A DNA stretch of 64,000 nt from Salipiger abyssi (GCF_001975705.1 NZ_CP015092.1:1-64000); one strand, 5' to 3'; shown: positions 53,536-62,531, counted from the stretch's first letter. The notes: generated by a model from the letters alone, not told the origin. A program made the numbers and translations.

Positions 53536-54487
53536 GGTTTTCCTCCTCTTTTTCCGGTTTGCCGTGACCGTAAAGGTCAGCGTTTTCGTGTGCGCGGTCT
53601 TCGTGCTCAAATTCCAGACTCGAATGACCGATGCTGAAATCGTCCTTCAGCCGGTCCTTGATCGCGGCCTTGATCTTTTCGATTTGACCCCAGCCGTCCG
53701 CTGTCAGCACGACGTGGCAGTCCAGAGCCGCCTCGTGCTCCTGCATCTGCCACAGATGCACGTGATGAACGTCCGCGACACCATCCACACCCCGCATCGC
53801 CTGAACGACGGTTTCATTATCGATGTCCGGTGGACTGCCGAGCATCAGCGTCCGAATCGGACCGCCGATCTCGGTAAATGCGAGGTAGAGGATGTAGAGA
53901 GCGATGCCGATGGTGATCGCCGGGTCGACCCACCGCATGTTGTAGAGGAGGATGAGCGAGCCGCCGATGATGACCGCCACGGAGGCCAAAGCGTCCGATA
54001 GGTTGTGCAGGAAGAGCGCACGGATGTTCACGCTGCCTTTCTGCATCGAATAGGTGAGCAGCGCCGTCAACGTGTCGACGACCAGTGCCACACCGCCCAG
54101 GATCACCACCGTCCAGCCCTGTACCTCTGGTGGGTCGATCATGCGCATGCCACCCTCGTAGATCAGGTAGAAGCCGATCAGGATAAGTGTCGTGTAGTTG
54201 ATGAGCGCTGCGACGATTTCTACCCGCCCATAGCCGAAGGTCATGCGCTTGTCCGCCGGGCGGCGAGCGATCTTACGCGCGAAGAAGGCGATCACCAGCG
54301 ACGCCATGTCCGAGAAATTGTGGAGGGCATCCGCGATCAGCGCGAGGCTGCCGGAAAGGATCCCGCCGACGATCTGCGCGACCGTCAGGAGGCCGTTGGC
54401 CCAGATGGCGATGGAGACGCGACGATCACCGGATTGAGGATCGATGTGGGCGTGGCCGTGATCATGCGGCACGGTTCGTCTCCTCAT
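53507..54487 (-). CDS. CDF-family cation efflux protein (CzcD/ZitB type)
   Basis: A 326-residue transporter with a His-rich N-terminus (DHGHAHIDP) and six helices. The CDF signature is SLALIADALHNFSDMASLVIAF, and the second metal-site helix is FLHNLSDALASVAVIIG. The cytoplasmic C-domain has VADVHHVHLWQMQ. It exports Zn, Co or Cd by proton exchange. Its start overlaps the upstream transglutaminase gene. Confidence 0.9.
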   Translation of the reverse strand: MRRRTVPHDHGHAHIDPQSGDRRVSIAIWANGLLTVAQIVGGILSGSLALIADALHNFSDMASLVIAFFARKIARRPADKRMTFGYGRVEIVAALINYTTLILIGFYLIYEGGMRMIDPPEVQGWTVVILGGVALVVDTLTALLTYSMQKGSVNIRALFLHNLSDALASVAVIIGGSLILLYNMRWVDPAITIGIALYILYLAFTEIGGPIRTLMLGSPPDIDNETVVQAMRGVDGVADVHHVHLWQMQEHEAALDCHVVLTADGWGQIEKIKAAIKDRLKDDFSIGHSSLEFEHEDRAHENADLYGHGKPEKEEENHVHRDTDSS

Positions 54488-55256
54488 GGCGGTGGTTCGG
54501 CCGATCGAATCCGGGGACCGGCGGCAAGATTCCGCGGCGGATGCGGCGAACCCTGGCATTCATCCAGTGACGGATGACGTGGCGATAGAGCAAGTCGCGC
54601 ACAAATCCGAAGTTCTGGCGGTGCTTTGAGTAAAAATCGTCGGGTGCGTTGAAGGTTCCAAGATCGCGAACAATACCGGTTTTCTGGATGTAGGTATCAT
54701 TGCCGGACCAAGTGACAGGCGGGGCGCTCAGACACTCCGTTCCAACCCCGTAGCCGCACAGACTATCCGTCTCGCGGAATTTCTGCTGCAGCGTCTGCAG
54801 GAAAGGCGCGTCCAGGATGAAGCCTTCAAGATTGACCCATCCGTCGCCCAAGTCCACCTCTACCCAGGAGTGGAGGATTTCGGACGGCGCGAGGGGATAG
54901 ACGAGTTCCGGAACGACGCCTCTCTGAAGCGCCTTGTGGATTGTGAACCCGTGCAGTCGGCAGCGAACTCCCACGCCACGCAGCAGGGCCATGAGGAGCG
55001 TGCCCTTGGTGTTGCACTGCCCGTGGCCATCTGCGAGGACCTCGGACGCCGGAATGTCGTCGGCGCGGTTGTAGCCGAAGGTAATCTCGTTCCTGACGAA
55101 ATCGTAGATGGCCCCAATTCGGTCGTCGCTGGGAAGGTCTGCCCAGCCGCGCTCCTCGATCAGTTTTGCAATTGAGGTCGCGTCAAAATCAAGCAGCCGG
55201 GTTTTGGCCAAATGAGGGTCGGCGGGGTTCACGGGATATCTCCTCGAATCGTTCAC
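54462..55256 (-). CDS. Transglutaminase-like protein
   Basis: A 264-residue cytoplasmic protein with the transglutaminase-like triad: Cys in GHGQCNTKGTLLMALLR, His in EILHSWVEVDLGD and Asp in the DGWVNLEGF segment. The C-terminus is basic. A MerR-type promoter lies just upstream (55262-55292), so it heads a metal-inducible operon with the CDF and STAS genes. The substrate is unknown. Confidence 0.8.
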   Translation of the reverse strand: MNDSRRYPVNPADPHLAKTRLLDFDATSIAKLIEERGWADLPSDDRIGAIYDFVRNEITFGYNRADDIPASEVLADGHGQCNTKGTLLMALLRGVGVRCRLHGFTIHKALQRGVVPELVYPLAPSEILHSWVEVDLGDGWVNLEGFILDAPFLQTLQQKFRETDSLCGYGVGTECLSAPPVTWSGNDTYIQKTGIVRDLGTFNAPDDFYSKHRQNFGFVRDLLYRHVIRHWMNARVRRIRRGILPPVPGFDRPNHRHEETNRAA

Positions 55257-55261
55257 GAGAA

Positions 55262-55292
55262 TATGTAGTTGCTACAGTCACTGTAGCTTCAA
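55262..55292 (-). promoter_or_regulatory. MerR-type promoter of the transglutaminase-CDF operon
   Basis: Minus-strand -35 TTGAAG and -10 TACATA are separated by 19 bp. The long spacer holds a perfect palindrome, GCTACAGT-C-ACTGTAGC (55271-55287, plus strand). The 19-bp spacer and central dyad are diagnostic of MerR activation. Confidence 0.8.
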
Positions 55293-55301
55293 GCCCCGAT
55301 T

Positions 55302-55922
55302 TCAGGCCGAGTCCTTGGTTACCTGATCGTCATTGTGCACCGCCTTGTGGTGTTCACCATGCGCGTCTCTCAGGATTCCGACGCCACCCCAGGCCGCGAT
55401 GCCGGCGACAATCACGCCCACGACAAGGTCCGGCCAATTCGTTCCGAGCCAGGCTACGAGCCCGCCTGCGACGACGATTCCGAGATTGGCCGCGAAGTCG
55501 TTCCAGCTGAACGTATTCGCCGCTCGGATGTTTACGTCTGGATCGCGAAGCCGTGCCAGCAGCCAGACGCAAAGTGCGTTGATGGCCGCCGCTACCAGCG
55601 CCATGACAATCATGATCGTGCCAAGAGGATCCGATCCGCCGACGTAGCGGCGCCACGCGTCATACAGGATTCCAAGGGCGAAGAGGATCAGCAGGCCGCC
55701 CGAAACGTTCGCCGCTCCGCGCTTCCACTTGGCGGAGCGGGACAGCGCGAAGAGGCTGATCGCGTAGACGAAACTGTCCGACAGATTGTCGAGGCCATTG
55801 GCGATAAGCGCGCTTGACTCGCCGAATGCGCCCGAGGCGAAGAAAGCGACTGCCAGCCCGATGTTGAGACCCAGCACGATCCAGAGTGTGCGTCTTTCCG
55901 TTGCGTTTCTCTGCTCCGCCAT
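55302..55922 (-). CDS. Short CDF-family cation transporter
   Basis: A 206-residue integral membrane protein with the CDF core (ESSALIANGLDNLSDSFVYAISL, NTFSWNDFAANLGIVVAGGLVAWL) but no C-terminal cytoplasmic domain. Shortened CDF proteins of this type (about 200 aa, His-rich end EHHKAVHNDD) occur next to MerR regulators. It lies between the transglutaminase promoter and the merR gene. Confidence 0.85.
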   Translation of the reverse strand: MAEQRNATERRTLWIVLGLNIGLAVAFFASGAFGESSALIANGLDNLSDSFVYAISLFALSRSAKWKRGAANVSGGLLILFALGILYDAWRRYVGGSDPLGTIMIVMALVAAAINALCVWLLARLRDPDVNIRAANTFSWNDFAANLGIVVAGGLVAWLGTNWPDLVVGVIVAGIAAWGGVGILRDAHGEHHKAVHNDDQVTKDSA

Positions 55923-56004
55923 GCCGGGTATCCAAATTAGTGAATTGCCAATGAGTAACTAACACCGGGCTTTTTGCGTTCCGATCAAAGGTCGTCGAAA
56001 TTGC

Positions 56005-56433
56005 TCAGGCGCCGATCTCTTCATGGTCGGTCAGGCATTCGGAATGGTCGCGCAGTACCTCGAGCACACGGCAATCAGAAGTCTGTCCGCCGCTGCACTC
56101 ATGCACCATCCGCTTCAATTCCGTCCGCAGCGCCTCGAGCCGCGCCAATCGTTGCTCGACCTGTTTGAGTTGCCGACGGGCGATTGCATCCGCCTCTGCA
56201 CAGGACTTTCCCGGATGATCGCTGAGATCGAGGAGCTCACGGATCGCGTCCAACGAGAAGCCCAGTTGCCGAGCGTGCCGGACGAATGACAAGCGGTCGA
56301 GTTCGGCGTCGCCATAGCGTCGTTGGCCCCCCTCGGTCCTGCCGGGCTCAGGCATAAGTCCGATCTGCTCGTAATACCGGATGGTCTGCACTTTTGTTCC
56401 GGTCTTCTTCGCCAGAGTCCCAATCGTCAGCAT
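56005..56433 (-). CDS. MerR-family metal-responsive regulator
   Basis: A 142-residue ZntR/PbrR/CadR-like regulator. The HTH is MLTIGTLAKKTGTKVQTIRYYEQIGLMPEP, followed by a dimerisation helix and the metal-binding Cys set (KSCAEAD, HECSGGQTSDC, HSECLTD). The ATG at 56433 starts the HTH. It should bind the three dyads at 55271-55287, 56452-56466 and 56550-56566 and activate the divergent island genes. Confidence 0.92.
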   Translation of the reverse strand: MLTIGTLAKKTGTKVQTIRYYEQIGLMPEPGRTEGGQRRYGDAELDRLSFVRHARQLGFSLDAIRELLDLSDHPGKSCAEADAIARRQLKQVEQRLARLEALRTELKRMVHECSGGQTSDCRVLEVLRDHSECLTDHEEIGA

Positions 56434-56451
56434 TTCCGCTCCCCACATTAC

Positions 56452-56466
56452 CTACAGTGGGTGTAG
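56452..56466. promoter_or_regulatory. MerR-box dyad upstream of merR
   Basis: CTACAGTGGGTGTAG, an inverted CTACA/TGTAG pair, lies 19 bp before the regulator start. It fits an autoregulatory MerR operator and matches the other two island dyads in its CTAC half-site. Confidence 0.65.
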
Positions 56467-56543
56467 CTTTATGCGGTGCGCATCACAAGCTTCACCTGAG
56501 TTTCACAGATAGGTGATTGTTGGCCGATCGGTGACAATCACGC

Positions 56544-56574
56544 TTGAACCTACAGTAGCTAGAGGATGTAAACG
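56544..56574 (+). promoter_or_regulatory. MerR-type promoter of the SCO/Dsb operon
   Basis: -35 TTGAAC, a 19-bp spacer containing CTACAGTAGCTAGAGG and -10 TAAACG face right, 37 bp before the SCO gene. The layout and sequence closely resemble PbrR/ZntR-controlled promoters. Confidence 0.8.
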
Positions 56575-56610
56575 CACACAAAATATAGAATCAAGTTCGG
56601 GCGGAGCGGC

Positions 56611-57213
56611 GTGAGGCTTTCAGGTCTTCAGAAGGTATTGTGGGTGTTGGCGGGCGCGGCGGCGTTCGTTTTCATCTGGCTGTTGCTATGGTCCGACTAC
56701 CGTGCCGACCTTGCCCGAGCCGAGAATGAACCACCGTTTCTTGCTGATTTCGAACTGACCGATCATCGCGGCATTGTCCAAACGGACGAAGATTTCGCAG
56801 GGCGCTGGATGCTGGTCTTCTTTGGCTTCACCAATTGCCCTGACGTCTGTCCGACAACACTGTCCGAAGTCGCGGCCGTGATGGAGGGCCTGGGCGATGA
56901 GGCGGCAGTGGTTCAGCCGATTTTCATAACGATCGACCCCGAGCGAGATACGCCGACGGCTTTAGCGGAGTACGTGCCCATGTTCGACGCAGGGATCATC
57001 GGGCTTACCGGTACACCGGAGCAGATCGCCGCGACATCCGAAACTTTTCCGATATTCTATGAACGGATCGAGCAGGCGACTGCGCCGGGCGGATACACGA
57101 TGGGTCACACGTCGCATCTTTTCCTTTTCGACACGCAAGCAGGCTTCGCGGACTCCTGGCCCTACGGCACGCCCGCCGAAGAGATCCTCGCCGATCTGAG
57201 AGAGAGGATCTGA
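56611..57213 (+). CDS. SCO1/SenC family copper protein
   Basis: A 200-residue membrane-anchored thioredoxin-fold protein with an N-terminal helix (VLWVLAGAAAFVFIWLLLW). The copper ligands are C-x3-C in TNCPDVCPTTL, and the His lies in YTMGHTSHLFLFD. It delivers copper or reduces thiols for periplasmic enzymes. The start is a GTG with GGAG just before. It is the first gene of the MerR-driven operon. Confidence 0.9.
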   Translation: MRLSGLQKVLWVLAGAAAFVFIWLLLWSDYRADLARAENEPPFLADFELTDHRGIVQTDEDFAGRWMLVFFGFTNCPDVCPTTLSEVAAVMEGLGDEAAVVQPIFITIDPERDTPTALAEYVPMFDAGIIGLTGTPEQIAATSETFPIFYERIEQATAPGGYTMGHTSHLFLFDTQAGFADSWPYGTPAEEILADLRERI

Positions 57214-57218
57214 TCGTC

Positions 57219-57641
57219 ATGACCCGACTTTCCGGAGAGACGGCCCTCGGGCTGGCCTGGATCATCGCGCTCACCGCGTCGCTTGCAGTGCTCTTCATCG
57301 GCGAGGTTCTGGGGCAGACACCTTGCGTGCTTTGCTGGTTTCAGCGTGCCTTCATGTTTCCCTTGGCCATCGTCCTCGGGCTCGGGCTGTGGTGGCAGGA
57401 TCGGCGCGTGGGTCGCTACGGGATCGCGCTGGCAATCGGGGGCGCCGCCATAGCGCTCTGGCACCTCGGCCTCTATGTCGAGCTGATCCCCGAACGCATC
57501 CAGCCCTGCACGGCGACAGGCCCATCCTGTACTGACGACAATCAACTGGTCTTCGGCATTCCGATTCCTCTGATGGCGCTCGTCGCCTTCGTGGTGATCG
57601 GGCTGCTGTCGGCTCTCTCACTGAAGGAAGCACAAGAATGA
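57219..57641 (+). CDS. DsbB-family disulfide oxidoreductase
   Basis: A 140-residue four-helix protein with two cysteine pairs, TPCVLCWFQRAF and QPCTATGPSCTD, as in DsbB/BdbC. It re-oxidises the DsbA-like partner encoded directly downstream (4-bp overlap). Operon neighbours suggest support of metal-exposed periplasmic proteins. Confidence 0.9.
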   Translation: MTRLSGETALGLAWIIALTASLAVLFIGEVLGQTPCVLCWFQRAFMFPLAIVLGLGLWWQDRRVGRYGIALAIGGAAIALWHLGLYVELIPERIQPCTATGPSCTDDNQLVFGIPIPLMALVAFVVIGLLSALSLKEAQE

Positions 57642-58297
57642 AACGACGCGGCCTCATCCTGTCCGTTCTCGCGCTCGGGGTCGCCGGTTTCGGCGGGGCC
57701 GCCTGGTATGCCACCCGCCCCGACCCGATTGCCGCGTCCGATCCCATCGACCCTGAAATGGCCAACGCGCTGATCCGACCCTATTCCCCGATCCTCGGGC
57801 CCGAGGATGCGCCCGTAACCATCGTTGAATTCTTCGACCCGGCCTGCGAGGCATGCCGCGCTTTCTATCCGGTCGTCGAGGATATCATGGCGGAGCACGG
57901 AGACGCGGTGCGCGTTGTAATCCGCTATACGCCTTTTCACGGCGAGGCGTCGGTAGAAGCGATCCGTGTGCTCGAGGCGGCGCGCATGCAGGACGTGTTT
58001 GAACCTGTGCTCGAGGCAGTCTTGCGAGAGCAGCCCAGATGGGCGTCTCACGGGACCCCGGCACCCGGATTGATCCTTGAGATTGCAGCAAGCGGAGGTC
58101 TGGATGTCGAAGCTGCCCGGACACAGATGCTGGCCCCCGGTGTTGTGGCGGTGCTCAACCAGGACCGCGCCGATGTCGAGACAGTCGGGGTCCGCCAAAC
58201 GCCCACGTTCTTCGTGAACGGCAAGCCTCTCGATCCGTTCGGTGAGGCCGAATTGCGGAGGCTGGTGGCAGTGGAAGTTGCGGCAAGCCAAAGCTGA
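57638..58297 (+). CDS. DsbA-like thioredoxin-fold protein
   Basis: A 219-residue secreted thiol oxidoreductase with an N-terminal signal/anchor (LILSVLALGVAGFGGAAWYA). The CEAC active site lies in FFDPACEACRAFYP, the cis-Pro motif in RQTPTFFVNGKPL. It pairs with the overlapping DsbB. It is of normal DsbA length. Confidence 0.9.
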   Translation: MKRRGLILSVLALGVAGFGGAAWYATRPDPIAASDPIDPEMANALIRPYSPILGPEDAPVTIVEFFDPACEACRAFYPVVEDIMAEHGDAVRVVIRYTPFHGEASVEAIRVLEAARMQDVFEPVLEAVLREQPRWASHGTPAPGLILEIAASGGLDVEAARTQMLAPGVVAVLNQDRADVETVGVRQTPTFFVNGKPLDPFGEAELRRLVAVEVAASQS

Positions 58298-58319
58298 TTT
58301 GCGGAGGCAGGAGAAACGA

Positions 58320-58790
58320 GTGGTGAAGAAGTTGAGATATACCAATGCATTGGCCGTGCTTTTGACGGTTGCAGGGCTGTCGGCCCCCGCACTGGCCGGT
58401 TCGGAGGATGTCGTGGTCGAGAATGCGTGGTCCCGCGCCTCGATCGGCGTCAACAGGCCAGGTGCCGCCTATATGACCGTGCGCAACACGGGTGAAGACG
58501 CCGTTACGCTGACCGGACTTGCGACACCGCTGGCAATGATGCCCGAGATCCATGAGTCGAAAACCAACTCCGTTGGCGTCAGTTCCATGGCACCTGCAGG
58601 CGAGATCACGATTGAGCCCGGCCAAAGCGTGGCATTGGAGCCGGGCGGGTTGCACGCCATGCTCATGAAGCTGCAAGAGCCGATGACCGAAGGCGAGAAT
58701 TTCCCGCTGACACTGACCTTCTCGGATGGCGGCAAGGTGACGGTCGAGGTCCCAATCCTCGGAATCGCCGCGCGTGGACCGGAGGGCTGA
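58320..58790 (+). CDS. PCu(A)C copper chaperone
   Basis: A 156-residue secreted protein with a signal peptide (ALAVLLTVAGLSAPALA) and the PCuAC copper motif: MMPEIHES, GVSSMAPAG and GGLHAMLMKL give the Met/His ligands. The start is a GTG with AGGAG upstream. It carries Cu(I) to SCO proteins and terminal oxidases. It overlaps the second SCO gene. Confidence 0.9.
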   Translation: MVKKLRYTNALAVLLTVAGLSAPALAGSEDVVVENAWSRASIGVNRPGAAYMTVRNTGEDAVTLTGLATPLAMMPEIHESKTNSVGVSSMAPAGEITIEPGQSVALEPGGLHAMLMKLQEPMTEGENFPLTLTFSDGGKVTVEVPILGIAARGPEG

Positions 58791-59416
58791 TGCAACGTCG
58801 GCAGCTCCTTCTATACGGCGCAGCCGGTGCCGGCGTTCTTGGCCTGACGCTCTTCGTGGGCTGGTGGCGGGTGGACGGGCCCGGTGCGCCTGAACCAAAA
58901 GGGCAGCGGCCCCTGCCCCTATCGGCGATGGAGTTCCGGCTGACCGACCACGAGGAAAATGAGGTAGGGCCTGGCAACCTGATCGGTCGTCCGACAATGG
59001 TGTTTTTCGGGTTCACCTACTGCCCGGACGTCTGCCCGACGACCCTATCGGATATTTCCGGCTGGCTTGAGGAACTGGGCGACGAAGCATCAGAGATGAA
59101 CGTGGTCTTCATCACGGTCGACCCGGAGCGGGACACGGTCGAGGCCATGGCCGAATATGTCGGCTATTTTCATCCGGTCATTCGTGGTTGGACGGGGCCG
59201 GAAGACCAGATTGCCCGCGCTGCAGAAGGGTTTCGTGCCTCATTTGAGCGCGTCCCGACTGAGGGCGGCGGCTATACGATGAACCATACGGCAAGCGTAT
59301 TCCTGTTCGATGCCGAGGGTGAGCTCGTCACCATGATCGACTATCACGAGCCAAGAGAATTCGCGGTGCCGAAGATCCGGCGCGCACTGACAGAAGACGT
59401 AGAGGGGGCAACATGA
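58790..59416 (+). CDS. Second SCO1/SenC family protein
   Basis: A 208-residue SCO protein with an N-terminal anchor (LLLYGAAGAGVLGLTLFVGWW), copper cysteines in TYCPDVCPTTL and the His in YTMNHTASVFLFD. It is clearly related to 56611-57213 but different in sequence. It follows PCuAC, its usual copper donor, and overlaps the M23 gene by 4 bp. Confidence 0.9.
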   Translation: MQRRQLLLYGAAGAGVLGLTLFVGWWRVDGPGAPEPKGQRPLPLSAMEFRLTDHEENEVGPGNLIGRPTMVFFGFTYCPDVCPTTLSDISGWLEELGDEASEMNVVFITVDPERDTVEAMAEYVGYFHPVIRGWTGPEDQIARAAEGFRASFERVPTEGGGYTMNHTASVFLFDAEGELVTMIDYHEPREFAVPKIRRALTEDVEGAT

Positions 59417-60786
59417 AGATAAGAACAGTCTTGGCGGCCGTTGCGGTCGCAGGCGCATTTTCGGTGACCGCCATCGCCATCTCTGGCGTTCTGTCCAAAG
59501 AACCGGTGCCCCCTGCGATTGCTGAAGCGACCCTCTGGACTCCCGATCCGCTTGCGCCGCCTCGGATTACCGAAACCAATTCGGTCCGCCCTACACTCGC
59601 CCAGGCGGATATCGCATTCGAGTTCAGACCCCGGCCGCTCCTGACCGTTTCCCCCGCTGATACCTCCTTGCCATCTATCGAGCCCCCGCTGGTCACCTGG
59701 TCGCGGGAGATTGCGTCGGGCGAGACGCTTGATGCGGTCCTTTCCGATGCGGGGCTGGATGCTTCGGATCGCGCCGAAATCGCCTTGGCGATTGGCACGG
59801 AATACGATCTGCGCCGTCTGCGTCCGGGTCACATCATTACGGTGGTTTCCACAACGGACGACAACCCGCGTCGTGTAGAGCTCGCCGTCGAAGACGGTGT
59901 CCGGATAGAGGCGGTCTTCGGCGAACAGCTTGCCGCCCGCGTGTTGGACCCGGATCCCGAATTGGTGACTTTCGCCGGCGAGGCGGTGATCGAGAGCTCG
60001 ATTTTCGCCGCCCTGAACACGGCAGACATCCCCGCCCGTTTTGCGGTGGACCTGGCGCAGATGCTGGGCGGCACCGTGGATTTCCGTCGTGATCTTGCGG
60101 GTGGCGAGACGATGCGCCTCCTTTGGCGCGAGGCCCGAGACGGGAACAAGAGGATTGGTCAGCCCGAGCTTGCCTTTGCCGCACTGGATATCGATGGCTC
60201 GGTCTATGAAATCGTCTGGCCGAACGACGGCAGCGGCCAAGCGACGATCTATGTCGACGGAGAAGTCCTGCGCGTGTTTGCGCAACCGGTCGAAGGTGCA
60301 CGGCTGAGTTCTGTGTTCGGGCGCCGCACCCATCCGGTCTACGGCAATGTACGGATGCACACAGGAGTCGACTTCGCGGCGGCGCGCGGCACGCCGGTAC
60401 AGGCGACGGCGCCGGGCCGCGTTAGCTTCATCGGCCGACGCGGTGGGTATGGCCGGGTCGTCGAGATCGCTCATGGCTCCGACACCCTGACGCGCTATGC
60501 GCATCTGAGCGCCGTACCGGACGGGCTCACACAAGGGCAACGCGTGATGGCCGGAGATATGATCGGGCGGGTCGGTGCGACGGGTACCGCGACAGGCCCC
60601 AACCTACATTACGAAGTGCTGGTGGACGGTCGCCCAACCGACCCTCTCTCTGACGACCGATTGGCAGAGGCGGCCGAGCGTGAAGCGGACGACACGGCCG
60701 CGCTTGAGCGACTGCGTGAGGCGCGTTCACTTCTTGCTGAGAGGCTCGCCAGCGAATTTGCACAGACGACAACCGAAAGGCTTTGA
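59413..60786 (+). CDS. M23-family metallopeptidase
   Basis: A 457-residue envelope protein with an N-terminal signal/anchor and OapA/LysM-like middle regions (WSREIASGETLDAVLSDAGL, RLRPGHIITVV). The C-terminal LytM domain has zinc ligands in RMHTGVDFAA and LHYEVLVDG, with YAHLS. It cleaves peptide cross-links in peptidoglycan. Its place in a metal operon is unusual but recurrent in such islands. Confidence 0.88.
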   Translation: MKIRTVLAAVAVAGAFSVTAIAISGVLSKEPVPPAIAEATLWTPDPLAPPRITETNSVRPTLAQADIAFEFRPRPLLTVSPADTSLPSIEPPLVTWSREIASGETLDAVLSDAGLDASDRAEIALAIGTEYDLRRLRPGHIITVVSTTDDNPRRVELAVEDGVRIEAVFGEQLAARVLDPDPELVTFAGEAVIESSIFAALNTADIPARFAVDLAQMLGGTVDFRRDLAGGETMRLLWREARDGNKRIGQPELAFAALDIDGSVYEIVWPNDGSGQATIYVDGEVLRVFAQPVEGARLSSVFGRRTHPVYGNVRMHTGVDFAAARGTPVQATAPGRVSFIGRRGGYGRVVEIAHGSDTLTRYAHLSAVPDGLTQGQRVMAGDMIGRVGATGTATGPNLHYEVLVDGRPTDPLSDDRLAEAAEREADDTAALERLREARSLLAERLASEFAQTTTERL

Positions 60787-60789
60787 TCC

Positions 60790-61248
60790 ATGAAACGATT
60801 TACTCCCGCCCTTGCCATCGCATTTGCCTTGCTTCCTGCGGCGCAGGCCGTCGCAGAGGCGATTCAGATCGACGTCCGGAAGACCAGCGGCTGCGGCTGT
60901 TGCCTGTCCTGGATGAAGCACCTCGAGGAGAATGGCTTCGCGCCGATGGGCGAGGACATGTTCGGAGGATCTCTTGTGCGCTTCAAACTCGACAATGGCG
61001 TGCCGCAGCGCATGGTCTCCTGCCATACGGCTTTGGTCGACGGCTATGTGATCGAGGGCCACGTGCCGGCGGCTGACATCCAACGCCTGCTGGAGGACCG
61101 GCCAGACGCGGTAGGCCTGGCGGTGCCGGGAATGCCCTACGGGTCGCCCGGCATGGGACCGGAGGACGACCGGGAGGCTTACGATGTCTTCCTGATCCAC
61201 GAAGACGGATCGACCGAGGTCTACACCAGCTACTCGGCTCCTGACTGA
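60790..61248 (+). CDS. DUF411 metal-binding protein
   Basis: A 152-residue secreted protein with a signal peptide (LAIAFALLPAAQAVA), then the DUF411 motifs KTSGCGCCLSWMKHLEENGF and VSCHTALVDGYVIEGHVPA. The C-terminal extension (GMPYGSPGMGPEDD) is rich in Met and Gly. DUF411 proteins accompany copper-resistance genes and probably bind Cu. Confidence 0.9.
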   Translation: MKRFTPALAIAFALLPAAQAVAEAIQIDVRKTSGCGCCLSWMKHLEENGFAPMGEDMFGGSLVRFKLDNGVPQRMVSCHTALVDGYVIEGHVPAADIQRLLEDRPDAVGLAVPGMPYGSPGMGPEDDREAYDVFLIHEDGSTEVYTSYSAPD

Positions 61249-61270
61249 ACTCGCGGCAGAACCTTAACAA

Positions 61271-62053
61271 TTGGAACCCCTCTCCCCCATAGCGCTTGGC
61301 TTTCTTGGAAGCCTGGCCGCCGGATCGCTGACCGCGGTCGGGGCGGTCCCCGTTCTTTTTGGGCGCATCCCGTCCCGGGCCACGCGCGATCTGCTGCTTG
61401 GCTTCGCGGCGGGTGTCATGCTCGCGGCTTCGTTCTTCTCGCTGATCATCCCGGCTCTCGACGCAGCTGAAGGACAGTTCGACAACGGTGCTCTCCCGGC
61501 GGCCATCGTATGTGTTGCGATCCTGCTTGGCATGGGCGCGGTCGCTCTGATGAACGAACGGCTACCGCATGAACATTTCAAGACGGGGCGGGAAGGTCCC
61601 GACGCCGCATCGCTGCGGCGCGTCTGGCTTTTCATCATCGCGATCACTATCCACAATTTTCCCGAAGGGCTTGCCGTCGGCGTCGGGTTCGGGGCTGACG
61701 GTTTGTCGGGCGGGTTGCCACTTGCGATCGGTATTGGATTACAGAATGCCCCCGAAGGTCTGGCGGTGGCGGTTTCGTTGCTCGGCGAGGGCTATTCCAG
61801 GCTTCGCGCCTGGGGCATCGCCGCTCTGACCGGTCTCGTCGAGCCCGTCGGTGGACTTCTCGGCGCAGGGATTATCAGTCTTTCGCAACCGCTGCTGCCC
61901 TGGGGTCTCGCCTTCGCAGCAGGTGCGATGCTCTACGTCATCAGCCACGAGATCATTCCGGAAACCCACCGATCCGGCCATCAGAACAGGGCGACGCTCG
62001 GCCTCGCCGTTGGTCTTGTGATCATGTTGTTCCTCGACGTCTGGCTGGGATAA
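61271..62053 (+). CDS. ZIP-family metal transporter
   Basis: A 260-residue polytopic transporter with the ZIP metal-site helices ITIHNFPEGLAVGVGF and GLQNAPEGLAVAVSLLGEG. It starts at a TTG (MEPLSPIALGFLGS). ZIP proteins import or export Zn and related ions. It lies in the same direction as the preceding metal genes. Confidence 0.9.
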   Translation: MEPLSPIALGFLGSLAAGSLTAVGAVPVLFGRIPSRATRDLLLGFAAGVMLAASFFSLIIPALDAAEGQFDNGALPAAIVCVAILLGMGAVALMNERLPHEHFKTGREGPDAASLRRVWLFIIAITIHNFPEGLAVGVGFGADGLSGGLPLAIGIGLQNAPEGLAVAVSLLGEGYSRLRAWGIAALTGLVEPVGGLLGAGIISLSQPLLPWGLAFAAGAMLYVISHEIIPETHRSGHQNRATLGLAVGLVIMLFLDVWLG

Positions 62054-62057
62054 GCTG

Positions 62058-62531
62058 ATGAGAACTTGCCTCTTCGTCGGTCTGCTTGCTGCGCTGATCG
62101 CTTTTCTTGTCGATCAGGTGACAAAAGCAATTGTCGTCGCCAACGCGGCAGATTTGAGCGCTGGAATTCCGGTCTTTCCCGGTTTCAATCTTATCTATCT
62201 GCGCAACGATGGCGTGACGTTCGGACTGCTTGGTGGAGCGCCATGGTGGAGCCTTACGGCGTTGGCCCTAGCTGTCTGCGGCTGGTTAACAGTCATGTTG
62301 GTACGCACTGCCAACCCGGTTGAGGCTATCGCCTATGGCGCGATTATCGGTGGCGCGCTCGGCAACGTCCTCGACCGCATCCGGTTTCGGAGTGTGACGG
62401 ACTTCCTCGATTTCTATGTCGGATCCACGCATTGGCCCGCCTTCAACATGGCGGATGTTTTCGTGGTCAGTGGCGTGGGCCTACTGCTCATAGCCCCTTG
62501 GTTGAGCGCCAAGTTGAAAACAGGCACATGA
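62058..62531 (+). CDS. lspA: Lipoprotein signal peptidase LspA
   Basis: A 157-residue inner-membrane aspartyl protease. Four helices and the catalytic Asp motifs are visible: GALGNVLDRIRFRSVTDFLDF and AFNMADVFVVSGV. It cuts prolipoproteins at the lipidated Cys. Metal-island copies of lspA are common and act beside the chromosomal one. It overlaps lnt (ATGA). Confidence 0.93.
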   Translation: MRTCLFVGLLAALIAFLVDQVTKAIVVANAADLSAGIPVFPGFNLIYLRNDGVTFGLLGGAPWWSLTALALAVCGWLTVMLVRTANPVEAIAYGAIIGGALGNVLDRIRFRSVTDFLDFYVGSTHWPAFNMADVFVVSGVGLLLIAPWLSAKLKTGT

